Notes under the pieces: generated by a model
The model's input: only the letters and a program-made list of their open reading frames with translations
Databases searched by the model: none
Told to the model about the DNA's origin: nothing
Shown: positions 1 to 6,073 of the stretch, in pieces
Layout of the letters: the number at the start of each line of letters is the position of its first letter
Numbering within the stretch: position 1 is the first letter of the stretch
DNA from: an uncultured Pseudomonadota bacterium
GTDB lineage: Bacteria; Pseudomonadota; Gammaproteobacteria; Burkholderiales; SG8-39
Assembly (NCBI GenBank): GCA_903895005.1
Contig: CAITSH010000482.1
Location: 1-6,075, forward strand
Direction: 5' to 3'
Length of the DNA: 6,075 nt
Position numbers and translations under genes: made by a program

Positions 1-722
1 CAGCGGGTAGCGAGCTTGTCGCCGCCGGCGCCGATGCCGTTGAGATAAATCTCCCACACCTGCAGGTTGCGCTCGCAGGCGGCGACAACGTTGTCTTCCA
101 TGTGCAGCTTTTTGGCAAAGCGTTCCACCGCCTGCCAGCCCATGTCCGAGTGCTCGATGTCGGCCTCCTCATGTAACTCGAAAAAATCGAGCTCTTCGCC
201 GGAAAGCTTGAACAGTTTGCCCCAGCGATGGCGCTCAAGCCCGAACCACCCGTGCTTTTTCATCATGCCGCTGCCGTAGCCCGGAACGTTGATGCGCTCG
301 GCGCAGGTGTTGGCGACGATGCCCTCGAGCCAGTGCCGGTTGGCCATCAGCCCCTCCCAGGCCGCCCAGGCAACGGACGTTGACGCAAGCGGTGTGGCAG
401 CGCGGATTTCCTTGCGCGTAAGGCCGATGCGCATGCCAAGTTCCTCAAGAATCTCCCAGTGCGCCTTGCCGCCGCCATGCTCGTGGTCGGCGATCACCTC
501 CTGGCTGCAGGCTTTGATGATGTTGATGCGCGTATCCCAGTCGGGGCAGTTGGTCGCCACCTTGAGCTTGAGCACCGAGTTGCGCTGGCGCGTATTGAGC
601 CGGTGCTGCATCGCGAACATGCGCGCGCGACCCTTTGTCATGTCCTCCTGGAAGTAGCGGGTACGGTTGCAAAAATCGCTGACTACGGCGTCGAGCCGGG
701 CGAGAACGCTTTTCTTGGCCAT
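1..722 (-). CDS. Heme-oxygenase-like diiron protein (CADD/PqqC/TenA fold), 3' end at window edge
   Basis: About 240 residues are readable from ATG at 722 to the window edge with no stop. The next codon begins TG, so the gene may end there with TGA or run on. AAGGA lies 6 nt before the ATG. The all-helical family uses a six-ligand dinuclear metal site and oxidises small molecules, usually in the cytosol; no signal peptide is seen here. Ligand candidates are E81, H88 (EHGGGKAH), E142, H184, D188 and H191 (HEEADIEH). This reproduces the E-x6-H and H-x3-D-x2-H spacing of the chlamydial protein CADD, as I remember it. PqqC itself lacks this metal set, so cofactor-free PQQ synthesis is unlikely. 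The CADD tyrosine next to the third ligand is Ala141 here, and a tyrosine (Y23) lies near the N-terminal sacrificial position. A p-aminobenzoate synthase role is therefore unproven. The gene follows the LVIVD gene by 48 nt and is probably co-transcribed. Substrate is unknown; the family call is firm. Confidence 0.85.
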   Translation of the reverse strand, partial: MAKKSVLARLDAVVSDFCNRTRYFQEDMTKGRARMFAMQHRLNTRQRNSVLKLKVATNCPDWDTRINIIKACSQEVIADHEHGGGKAHWEILEELGMRIGLTRKEIRAATPLASTSVAWAAWEGLMANRHWLEGIVANTCAERINVPGYGSGMMKKHGWFGLERHRWGKLFKLSGEELDFFELHEEADIEHSDMGWQAVERFAKKLHMEDNVVAACERNLQVWEIYLNGIGAGGDKLATR

Positions 723-770
723 CGTTATTCCTTCGGTTAGGAGTTCAAGTATTGGCAGAAGCAAATGCGA

Positions 771-2186
771 TTACTGGAAATTGGCGACCTTGCGCGCCTC
801 ACCGCCCACCTCGAGGATGTGCAGCCCGGTGTTGGCGCGGTCGGCGGTATAGATGTAGCCACGGTCATCCACTTCGACGTTATTGGTCTGAATGGCAATC
901 TTGCAACGGTCCGCACCATTGACCTTGACGCAGCGCTTGTCGGTCTTGTCGGTCACCGCGGGAATGTAATAGCCGACCTCTTTCGGGTGGTAGGGGTCAC
1001 GAATGTCCACCGCGCGCACGCCGGCATTGAAACTGGCAATGAACACCATGCGGCGGTAGTAAATGGGCGTCATGTTTTCATTTGACGAATGGGTGCCGAA
1101 GCGTCCGCCGCGCGCGCAGAAGTTGCCGCTCGCCTCAGACGGCGTCCAGCTGGCGACGCCCATGGGCTTGGTCTCGGTCGTGATGTCGGCCACCCACATC
1201 ATCTGCCGCGCCTCCTGGCATTCATTGACCAGCGACTCGTTGACGATCAGCGCAAAATCGCGCTTGCCGCCGTCACGGTCCTTGGCAAACTCCGCGACGG
1301 GCATCCCGAGCAGCGGGAACACCGTGTGCGCGCCGACGTTGGGCGCAAGATCCATGCGCCCTACCTGCGGATAGATCAGGTTCTCGTTGGTCGGCTCTTT
1401 CGCGCCCTTGAGCAGTTTTTCGCGGTCGACGATCTGGACGATGCCGCCCTTGTTGGTGCCGTAGCCAAAGTAAACGCGGTTGCCCTTGGGGCCGGTGGAA
1501 ATGGGACCGTGCAGTTCGGTCGGCTCAAGGCCGGTTGCCCCCGGTTGCTGCCCGGGCAGGCCGAAGTTGCGTATGAACACCGGTTTGGCCGGGTCCGACA
1601 AATCGTAGATCTGGGTCATGCGCCGGGTGCGCCATCCGGGCACGCCGCCAATGAGGTAACCGATGCCGGTGTCGCATTCCCACCAGTTCTTGTGGGTGTT
1701 GAGCAGGCCCTTGACGATGGTGGTCACCAGCACCGGCTTGGCCGGGTCGGTGACGTCCCATATCTCCTGCGCCTGGTTGCCGTAAGGACGCAGCAGGTAG
1801 ACCTTGCTCTTGTCGGCACGGGGTAGCTCCGAACCGTTGCAGACTCGGACCATTTGCGCGCCGCCGGTTTCGCCCTCTCCGGGTTCACCAGGGATGTGGA
1901 ACAGTATTTTGGGCTGCTTCGGGTTGGTAACATCAAGGACGGAGGTGCCGTTGTCCTCCATCTTGCCGTTCAGGGTATTGAGCGTGCGCCCGCCGTGGTG
2001 GCCAACGTAGGCGATCCAGCGATCACCCTGTTTATGCACCAGCGGCTGGTAGGCACTGCGGCCCTGCAGGTCGCTGGAGCCAAGCAATTCCATGTTGCTC
2101 TTTTCGGCCTGGCCGGCCTGCTGCGCAAGCACGGGCGAAACGGCAAACGCGAGCGCGATGAGACAGCGCGATACTCTTGTCTTCAT
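771..2186 (-). CDS. Exported LVIVD-repeat beta-propeller protein
   Basis: The product has 471 residues. I chose ATG at 2186 because AAGGAGG lies 4 nt upstream and the first residues form a signal peptide: basic MKTRVSRC, hydrophobic LIALAFAVSPVL, and likely cleavage after VLA (residue 21). An in-frame ATG 40 codons upstream lacks these traits. Cys8 lies before the hydrophobic core and is not a lipobox. The mature chain repeats a blade-edge motif, hydrophobic-D-(V/L/I)-x-(D/N)-P-x-x-P: near 83-92 (VLDVTNPKQP), 142-151 (IWDVTDPAKP), 193-202 (IYDLSDPAKP) and 392-401 (AVDIRDPYHP), with a weaker copy at 331-341. This is the LVIVD signature of predicted periplasmic or surface beta-propellers, mostly without assigned function. 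Six cysteines remain after cleavage (116, 171, 323, 357, 419, 428), enough for three disulfides, which fits an oxidising compartment. It is the first gene of the minus-strand operon, before the diiron protein. A role in binding or scaffolding is inference; no catalytic residues were recognised. Confidence 0.85.
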   Translation of the reverse strand: MKTRVSRCLIALAFAVSPVLAQQAGQAEKSNMELLGSSDLQGRSAYQPLVHKQGDRWIAYVGHHGGRTLNTLNGKMEDNGTSVLDVTNPKQPKILFHIPGEPGEGETGGAQMVRVCNGSELPRADKSKVYLLRPYGNQAQEIWDVTDPAKPVLVTTIVKGLLNTHKNWWECDTGIGYLIGGVPGWRTRRMTQIYDLSDPAKPVFIRNFGLPGQQPGATGLEPTELHGPISTGPKGNRVYFGYGTNKGGIVQIVDREKLLKGAKEPTNENLIYPQVGRMDLAPNVGAHTVFPLLGMPVAEFAKDRDGGKRDFALIVNESLVNECQEARQMMWVADITTETKPMGVASWTPSEASGNFCARGGRFGTHSSNENMTPIYYRRMVFIASFNAGVRAVDIRDPYHPKEVGYYIPAVTDKTDKRCVKVNGADRCKIAIQTNNVEVDDRGYIYTADRANTGLHILEVGGEARKVANFQ

Positions 2187-2190
2187 GTGT

Positions 2191-2197
2191 CCTCCTT
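2191..2197 (-). promoter_or_regulatory. Shine-Dalgarno site fixing the LVIVD gene start
   Basis: On the minus strand the sequence reads AAGGAGG, then ACAC, then ATG. This near-perfect anti-16S match sits close to the codon that begins the signal peptide. It selects the 471-residue form over the longer in-frame reading from 2306. Confidence 0.85.
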
Positions 2198-2240
2198 GAT
2201 GGGTGTAGCTTTGTTGCTGAACCTCATTACCGCAACACCG

Positions 2241-2252
2241 GGCGTTATCGCC
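2241..2252. repeat. Small perfect inverted repeat in the LVIVD leader
   Basis: GGCG-TTAT-CGCC has two 4-bp arms around a 4-nt loop. It lies between the candidate -10 box and the Shine-Dalgarno site, so it would be in the 5' leader. It is short enough to be chance in GC-rich DNA. Confidence 0.3.
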
Positions 2253-2262
2253 TCTGGAGGGC

Positions 2263-2268
2263 ATCATA
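2263..2268 (-). promoter_or_regulatory. Candidate -10 box for the LVIVD operon
   Basis: The minus strand reads TATGAT, five of six matches to TATAAT, about 77 nt before the LVIVD start codon. No convincing -35 hexamer lies 16-19 nt upstream, so an activator would be needed or the match is chance. This would give a leader of roughly 70 nt containing the small hairpin at 2241-2252. Confidence 0.22.
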
Positions 2269-2359
2269 TCCTGCCCGCCAGGACACGAACACCTCCAAAA
2301 TTCCATCCGTCCAAAACCCGGTGCGCGGCTAAACCTTTAGAATCGCGGCTGCCCTTGAA

Positions 2360-2376
2360 AAGACGCCCTGCGTCTT
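2360..2376. repeat. Perfect 6-bp inverted repeat upstream of the hydrolase gene
   Basis: AAGACG-CCCTG-CGTCTT is a dyad with 6-bp arms and a 5-nt spacer, 41 nt before the hydrolase ATG. The 17-nt span suits a dimeric regulator binding site or a leader hairpin. There is no T-run, so it is not an intrinsic terminator. Only one copy was noticed in the region. Confidence 0.35.
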
Positions 2377-2417
2377 CCGATACCCGGTTGGAGCGGATGA
2401 ATTGACGCGTTGACTGA

Positions 2418-3479
2418 ATGGACACCCTGACACACATCCTCTCGGGCGCGCTGCTGGCGCGCGCCACCGCACCACGCGAAGGGCGCGCAGGTGAACCGAC
2501 AACGGCGCAGCGCATCCTGGTGGGCGCGCTCGCCTGTGGATTTCCGGACATTGATTTTGTCGCCAGCTTTGTCTCCCCGCTGACCTACCTCGTCAATCAC
2601 CGCGGCCTCACTCATTCGCTGGTGGCGTTGCCCTTGTGGGCTCTGCTGATCGCGTGGCTGGCGGCGAAGCTGCTGCGGCAGCCGCGCGGCTGGCGCGCCT
2701 TCATCGGCACGGCGGCGATGGGGGTCGGGCTGCACATCGCGGGCGATCTCATCACCACCTTCGGCACCATCCTGTTCTCGCCCTTTGCCGACGCGCGCTT
2801 TGGCTGGGGCACCACCTTCATCATCGACCTTTGGTTCAGCGGCATCATTATCGCCGGACTCGTCGCCTCATCGCTTCGCCGCGATTCGCGCACCCCGGCG
2901 ACCGTCGCCTTTATGGTGCTGGTTGCCTATGTATTGTTCCAGGCGCTCATGAAACACCAGGCCGCAGAGTTCGGTCGCAACTATGCCAAATCGCAGGGAA
3001 TGATCAACGCCCGTGTCAGCGCCCTACCGCGCGCCGTGTCGCCTTTCAACTGGACGGTGGTGGTGAGCACGCCGGACGCACAGCACCATGCCGACATCAA
3101 TCTCGTCCAGCGCGCCATGCCGCCCGAACCGCGACCGGACGACGGCTTTTTCGCGCGCATGCGCTCCAGTTTTTATCCACCCTCGCAGGCGCGCTGGCAG
3201 CTCTCACCACGCTTTGGCATGTCACCGTCCGAGACAAAACTCGCCCGCGAGGCGTGGGACCATCCGGATTTTGCCTACTATCGCTGGTTCGCCGACTTCC
3301 CGGCCCTGCTGCTCATCGACAGGCAAAGCGCCTCGACCTGCGTCTGGTTCCAGGACCTGCGCTTCCTCAATGTCGGTGTCAATTTCACGCCGTTCCGCCA
3401 TGGCATGTGCCGCGAACCCGGCAAGCCGTGGCAGCGTTACGAATTCCTCGGTGAAGGGCGGCGCATTCGCTTCGACTGA
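2418..3479 (+). CDS. YdjM-type membrane-bound metal-dependent hydrolase
   Basis: The product has 353 residues. ATG 2418 directly follows an in-frame TGA, and the family's N-terminal TH motif begins at residue 5, so this start is secure. No good Shine-Dalgarno sequence is visible; GGAG is about 24 nt away. The family's conserved polar residues are present in order: T5-H6, P43-D44-x-D46, H61-R-G-x-T-H66-S, and H106 with D110 in a hydrophobic segment. These are thought to form a membrane-embedded metal site. Hydrophobic stretches lie near 68-86, 95-119, 139-152 and 162-178. The C-terminal part (about 180-353) is soluble, rich in aromatic residues, and without a catalytic motif I know. Such proteins are annotated as inner-membrane metal-dependent hydrolases (DUF457/YdjM); the substrate is not established. 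E. coli YdjM is in the LexA regulon, but no SOS box was seen here. The next gene starts 102 nt downstream. Confidence 0.85.
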   Translation: MDTLTHILSGALLARATAPREGRAGEPTTAQRILVGALACGFPDIDFVASFVSPLTYLVNHRGLTHSLVALPLWALLIAWLAAKLLRQPRGWRAFIGTAAMGVGLHIAGDLITTFGTILFSPFADARFGWGTTFIIDLWFSGIIIAGLVASSLRRDSRTPATVAFMVLVAYVLFQALMKHQAAEFGRNYAKSQGMINARVSALPRAVSPFNWTVVVSTPDAQHHADINLVQRAMPPEPRPDDGFFARMRSSFYPPSQARWQLSPRFGMSPSETKLAREAWDHPDFAYYRWFADFPALLLIDRQSASTCVWFQDLRFLNVGVNFTPFRHGMCREPGKPWQRYEFLGEGRRIRFD

Positions 3480-3581
3480 GCCCATTGCAATCCCGGTCGC
3501 AAATTCAAGAGCAACAAACGGATTGCGCAGGACGCCCGCCGCCCCGATGCTGCGCCGCCATCGAACTTCCCCATACCTCAC

Positions 3582-4451
3582 ATGACCCCTGCCGATATCG
3601 TCCGACTCGTGTCCCTTGCCGCCATCTGGGGCGGCTCCTTCATGCTGGTGCGCTATGCCGCGCCGCTGATCGACCCCGCGTGGTTGTCGGAATTGCGCAT
3701 CGGCCTGGCGGCACTCGCCATGCTCGCCTGCGCCCGGTTTGCCGGCATGCAACTGCGCGTCAGGGAACGCTGGCAGACGTTTCTGATCATGGGCCTGCTC
3801 AACATCGCACTGCCCTGGTCGATGTTTGCCTGGGCGGGGCATCACATCAGCGCGTCCTACATGGCCATACTCAACGCCACGACGCCCTGGTTCAGTGCCG
3901 CCTGCGGCGCCATCTGGCTCGGCGAGGCCATGACCACGCGCAAGTTCGCAGGGCTCGCGCTGGGCGTGGCGGGCGTGGCCCTGCTGGTCGGGCTGGGGCC
4001 GATCGCGCTTACCAGCGACGCAGTCCTCGCGATCGCGCTCTCCATCATCGCCTCGCTTTGTTACTCACTGTCCGGTACCTATGCAAAGCGCAAGGTGTCG
4101 AATGTATCGCCGGTAGCGCTGAGCGCCGGCAATCTGAGCGCGGCGAGCCTGCTCATCCTGCCCTTCGTATCGGGCCTGCCGCCTGCGGCGCTTGTCACAT
4201 CCTGGGAGCTTCCGCTCACGGTGCTCGCCCTCGCGCTGGTGTGCAGCGCGGGGGCCTTCCTGATTTACTACCGGCTACTTGCCGATGTCGGACCGACGCG
4301 CGCGCTCACGGTGACCTTTCTCATCCCGGTGTTCGGCGTGTTCTGGGGCGCGGTATTCCTGGGCGAGGCCGTCACCTTCTCCACCATTGCCGGCGGCGCG
4401 CTGATCATCATCGCCACCGCGCTGGTGGCCGGCGGCGCGCGAACGGCATGA
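3582..4451 (+). CDS. EamA-domain DMT-family transporter, first of a tandem pair
   Basis: The product has 289 residues, the usual size for ten-helix drug/metabolite transporters. It contains two EamA repeats, about residues 8-136 and 147-285. Helix 1 carries the typical WGGSFMLVRYA sequence. Each repeat ends with the family hallmark LGEA followed by a glycine-rich helix (LGEAMTTRKFAGLALGVAG at 113; LGEAVTFSTIAGG at 260). Family members move amino acids, nucleobases, metabolites or drugs across the inner membrane, generally as exporters or exchangers. The sequence does not show the substrate. The ATG at 3582 precedes helix 1 by only a few residues, which fits the family, but the ribosome-binding site is weak. 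The 102 nt upstream contain no terminator, so transcription may continue from the hydrolase gene. The stop overlaps an out-of-frame ATG, and the second transporter follows 16 nt later. Confidence 0.88.
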   Translation: MTPADIVRLVSLAAIWGGSFMLVRYAAPLIDPAWLSELRIGLAALAMLACARFAGMQLRVRERWQTFLIMGLLNIALPWSMFAWAGHHISASYMAILNATTPWFSAACGAIWLGEAMTTRKFAGLALGVAGVALLVGLGPIALTSDAVLAIALSIIASLCYSLSGTYAKRKVSNVSPVALSAGNLSAASLLILPFVSGLPPAALVTSWELPLTVLALALVCSAGAFLIYYRLLADVGPTRALTVTFLIPVFGVFWGAVFLGEAVTFSTIAGGALIIIATALVAGGARTA

Positions 4452-4467
4452 TGACGGAACCGATTCG

Positions 4468-5361
4468 TTGAACACCCGGGCATCACAAAGCCGCTGGCTG
4501 CACGGCTTTCTTGCCTGGTACTTCGTCACGGTATGGGGCTCGGGCTTTGTCGCCACGCGGATCGGCCTTGAGCATGCCGCGCCCTTCACCTTTCTTGCAG
4601 TGCGCTTTGCCATTGGACTCGCGCTGGTCATCCCCTATGCGTTGGTGGTCAGGCCGCGCTGGCCGGCAACACGCGCCGAATTCGGCCACGTGCTGGTAGC
4701 CGGCGCGTTGATGCATCTCATACACCTGAGCGGCAGCCACTACGCGCAATACCTCGGGCTTTCCGCCGGAATTTCCGCACTCATGCTGTCGGTGCAACCG
4801 CTGGTGACGGCGTTGATCGCCTCGCGCTGGCTGGACGAACGGCTGGTTGGGCGCCAGTGGCTGGGCGTTGCACTGGGCCTTGGCGGCATTGCACTGGTGG
4901 TCTGGCACAAGTTCGACATCCATGCCATGACCATCGCCAGCCTCATCGCTGTGGTCGCCGGGCTCACCGGCATCACCGCCGGCACGCTCTACCAGCGGCG
5001 CTTTTGTCCAGGCACCGACTTGCGTGCGGCCACTGTCCTGCAATTTGGCATCGCGTTTTGCGGCTTCGTTCCGCTGTCGCTCGCCTTCGAGCACGGCGGC
5101 GTGCGCTGGAGCTGGGCCCTCGTCGGTTCGTTCACCTTCCTCGTGATTTTCGCGTCGATCTTCGCCGTCAACGCCTTTTACACGCTGATGCGCCACGGCC
5201 AGGCCACGCGTGTGACAAGCATCATCTACCTCACGCCCATCGTCGCAATGCTGGTGGAATACCTTGTGTTCGGCCTTGCACCGACCGGGTTGGCGGTGAT
5301 CGGAACGATCGTCACTTGCTCCGGCGTGGGGCTTGTGGTGTGGCGGGGCAAGGCGGGGTAA
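4468..5361 (+). CDS. EamA-domain DMT-family transporter with TTG start, second of a tandem pair
   Basis: The product has 297 residues with two EamA repeats, about 14-145 and 155-293, predicted as ten inner-membrane helices. Helix 1 has WYFVTVWGSGFVATRIG. Repeat 1 ends with WLDERLVGRQWLGVALGLGG, a form of the family LGE-x-L signature. Repeat 2 has VFGLAPTGLAVIG at that point, so the usual acidic residue is missing. The start is TTG at 4468: no ATG or GTG occurs in this frame before helix 1, the first in-frame ATG is at residue 82 inside the protein, and GGA lies 9 nt before the TTG. Two ATGs at 4448 and 4451 are in another frame. The 16-nt gap to the first transporter suggests translational coupling. 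The two proteins are clearly diverged, so this is not a recent duplication. Each may act as a homodimer or together; the substrate is unknown. An intrinsic terminator follows at 5435. Confidence 0.85.
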   Translation: MNTRASQSRWLHGFLAWYFVTVWGSGFVATRIGLEHAAPFTFLAVRFAIGLALVIPYALVVRPRWPATRAEFGHVLVAGALMHLIHLSGSHYAQYLGLSAGISALMLSVQPLVTALIASRWLDERLVGRQWLGVALGLGGIALVVWHKFDIHAMTIASLIAVVAGLTGITAGTLYQRRFCPGTDLRAATVLQFGIAFCGFVPLSLAFEHGGVRWSWALVGSFTFLVIFASIFAVNAFYTLMRHGQATRVTSIIYLTPIVAMLVEYLVFGLAPTGLAVIGTIVTCSGVGLVVWRGKAG

Positions 5362-5501
5362 GCGGTCTTCATTGAAGGGCACCGGCTGAAAAGCCACGTC
5401 TAGCAAGGGTTTCCGGACGATAGCCGTATCAGCCGCAGACGAACCGTCTGCTAATTTTTTCTTCGCAACGTGGGCTGAGTCGCAGTTTTTTACTTGAGTG
5501 G
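5362..5501. other. Gene-free spacer between transporter operon and repeat element
   Basis: No gene was recognised in these 140 nt. They hold an 11-nt palindrome (CTTCATTGAAG, 5367-5377) just after the stop codon and the terminator listed separately. A second T-run at 5485-5491 has no stem before it. Confidence 0.6.
5435..5460 (+). terminator. Rho-independent terminator of the plus-strand operon
   Basis: GCAGACG-AAC-CGTCTGC forms a perfect 7-bp GC-rich stem with a 3-nt loop. After TAA it is followed by six T residues (5455-5460). It lies 73 nt after the second transporter's stop and has no comparable A-run on the left, so it acts mainly on plus-strand transcription. It also isolates the repeat element from the operon. 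Confidence 0.9.
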
Positions 5502-5506
5502 TTTCA

Positions 5507-5521
5507 CTCCCCTGCGGGGAG
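5507..5521. repeat. Left outer GC hairpin
   Basis: CTCCCC-TGC-GGGGAG, a perfect 6-bp stem. Its counterpart at the far end of the element is the stem at 6053-6073. Confidence 0.75.
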
Positions 5522-5527
5522 CGAGTC

Positions 5528-5553
5528 ACTTTTCTTGCTTCGCCAAGAAAAGT
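5528..5553. repeat. Left T-rich/A-rich hairpin
   Basis: ACTTTTCTTG and CAAGAAAAGT form a perfect 10-bp stem with loop CTTCGC. There is no T-run after it, so it is not a standard terminator. Confidence 0.85.
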
Positions 5554-5754
5554 AACCCAAAGAAGGCGACCCGAAGGTGACGGCCCCCGGCGAGCCGCAG
5601 TGCATTTTCCTGATTAGTCACGCGGGGGCTGCCCTGCGATGCTCGCATCCTCGGGCCGGTCCCTGAACTCGCCCCACGATGAGGCTGTGGGGCTCAGACA
5701 ACGGGACCGGACATCTCCCGAGGACGCTGCGCTTCTCGGCGTCCCCTACGGGAG

Positions 5755-5778
5755 TCAAGATCAAGGTCAAAATCAAAA
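5755..5778 (+). repeat. Four hexanucleotide repeats, left arm
   Basis: TCAAGA, TCAAGG, TCAAAA, TCAAAA: four tandem 6-nt units of type TCAARR. They mirror the units at 5838-5861 on the other strand. Confidence 0.7.
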
Positions 5779-5837
5779 GTTAAAAACGTCGCTGGACCAG
5801 CAGCGAAGCGCAAGCGAGCGTCCACGGCATGCTGTCG

Positions 5838-5861
5838 TTTTGCTTTTGCTCTTGCCTTTGA
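5838..5861 (-). repeat. Four hexanucleotide repeats, right arm
   Basis: Read on the minus strand: TCAAAG, GCAAGA, GCAAAA, GCAAAA. They have the same 6-nt period and count as the left arm, with G replacing T at the first position of three units. Confidence 0.65.
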
Positions 5862-6010
5862 CTTCGGGGCCCCTGCGACGCCGCCGAGGAGCGCGGGGGA
5901 AGCGGGAGCCCTCCGGTCCCGTTGTCTGAGCCCCGCAGGGGCGAGTTCAGGGACCGGCCCGCTTCTCCGAGCATCCGAGGGAACCCCGAAGGGGCGGTGT
6001 CGGGGGTGTG

Positions 6011-6048
6011 CTTTCTTTGCTTACTCTTCTTTGCACAAGCAAAGAAAG
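6011..6048. repeat. Right T-rich/A-rich hairpin
   Basis: CTTTCTTTGCTT and AAGCAAAGAAAG form a perfect 12-bp stem around a 14-nt loop. An alternative fold pairs TTCTTTG with CAAAGAA at 6028-6047. It is the mirror partner of the hairpin at 5528-5553. Confidence 0.85.
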
Positions 6049-6052
6049 TAAG

Positions 6053-6073
6053 TCGCCCCCCGCAAGGGGGCGA
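6053..6073. repeat. Right outer GC hairpin
   Basis: TCGCCCCC-CGCAA-GGGGGCGA, a perfect 8-bp stem with a 5-nt loop, two bases from the window edge. Confidence 0.8.

Larger units (their letters stand above)
2187..2417. other. Divergent intergenic region
   Basis: These 231 nt separate the minus-strand LVIVD operon from the plus-strand hydrolase and must carry promoters for both directions. I see two short perfect inverted repeats and one reasonable minus-strand -10 box, listed separately. For the plus strand, TTGAAA at 2355-2360 resembles a -35 box, but the sequence 17-18 nt downstream (GATACC) is a poor -10. No plus-strand promoter is therefore called. No small gene was recognised. Confidence 0.6.
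5638..5975. repeat. Core inverted repeat with long perfect arms
   Basis: Three perfect arm pairs lie in mirror order: 5638-5645 with 5968-5975 (8 bp, GATGCTCG), 5652-5675 with 5938-5961 (24 bp), and 5689-5710 with 5913-5934 (22 bp). They are interrupted by a symmetric 6 x 6 mismatch and by unequal spacers of 13 and 3 nt. The enclosed part is 202 nt, itself weakly mirror-symmetric. Such long perfect arms are far beyond chance. Confidence 0.95.

Noticed and set aside
1089..1826. A 245-codon plus-strand frame opposite the LVIVD gene
   Set aside because: The minus frame has a signal peptide, a strong ribosome-binding site and repeated DxxDPxxP motifs. The plus frame is its complement shadow.
2187..2306. 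Longer N-terminus for the LVIVD protein from ATG 2306
   Set aside because: The extra 40 residues would bury the signal peptide, and the internal ATG at 2186 has AAGGAGG just upstream.
3485..4471. A 328-codon plus-strand frame overlapping the first transporter
   Set aside because: Its product is Arg/His/Cys-rich with no hydrophobic pattern, while the overlapping frame at 3582-4451 encodes a textbook EamA protein.
4483..5529. A 348-codon open reading frame on the minus strand
   Set aside because: It runs opposite the second DMT transporter, which has clear membrane and EamA features. The antisense product is polar, His/Asp-rich and without family features. It begins in the repeat element and crosses the terminator. 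It is a GC-rich shadow frame.
5639..5929. A 96-codon plus-strand open frame in the repeat element
   Set aside because: Its N-terminus (MLASSGRSLNSP) is nearly repeated by a minus-strand frame at 5780-5974 (MLGEAGRSLNSP) only because both lie on the inverted-repeat arms. The products are low-complexity, and no ribosome-binding site was seen. Both are judged non-coding.
6053..6073. Intrinsic terminator at the right outer hairpin
   Set aside because: The stem is strong, but no T-run follows on the plus strand, and the minus-strand side has only mixed bases after the stem.
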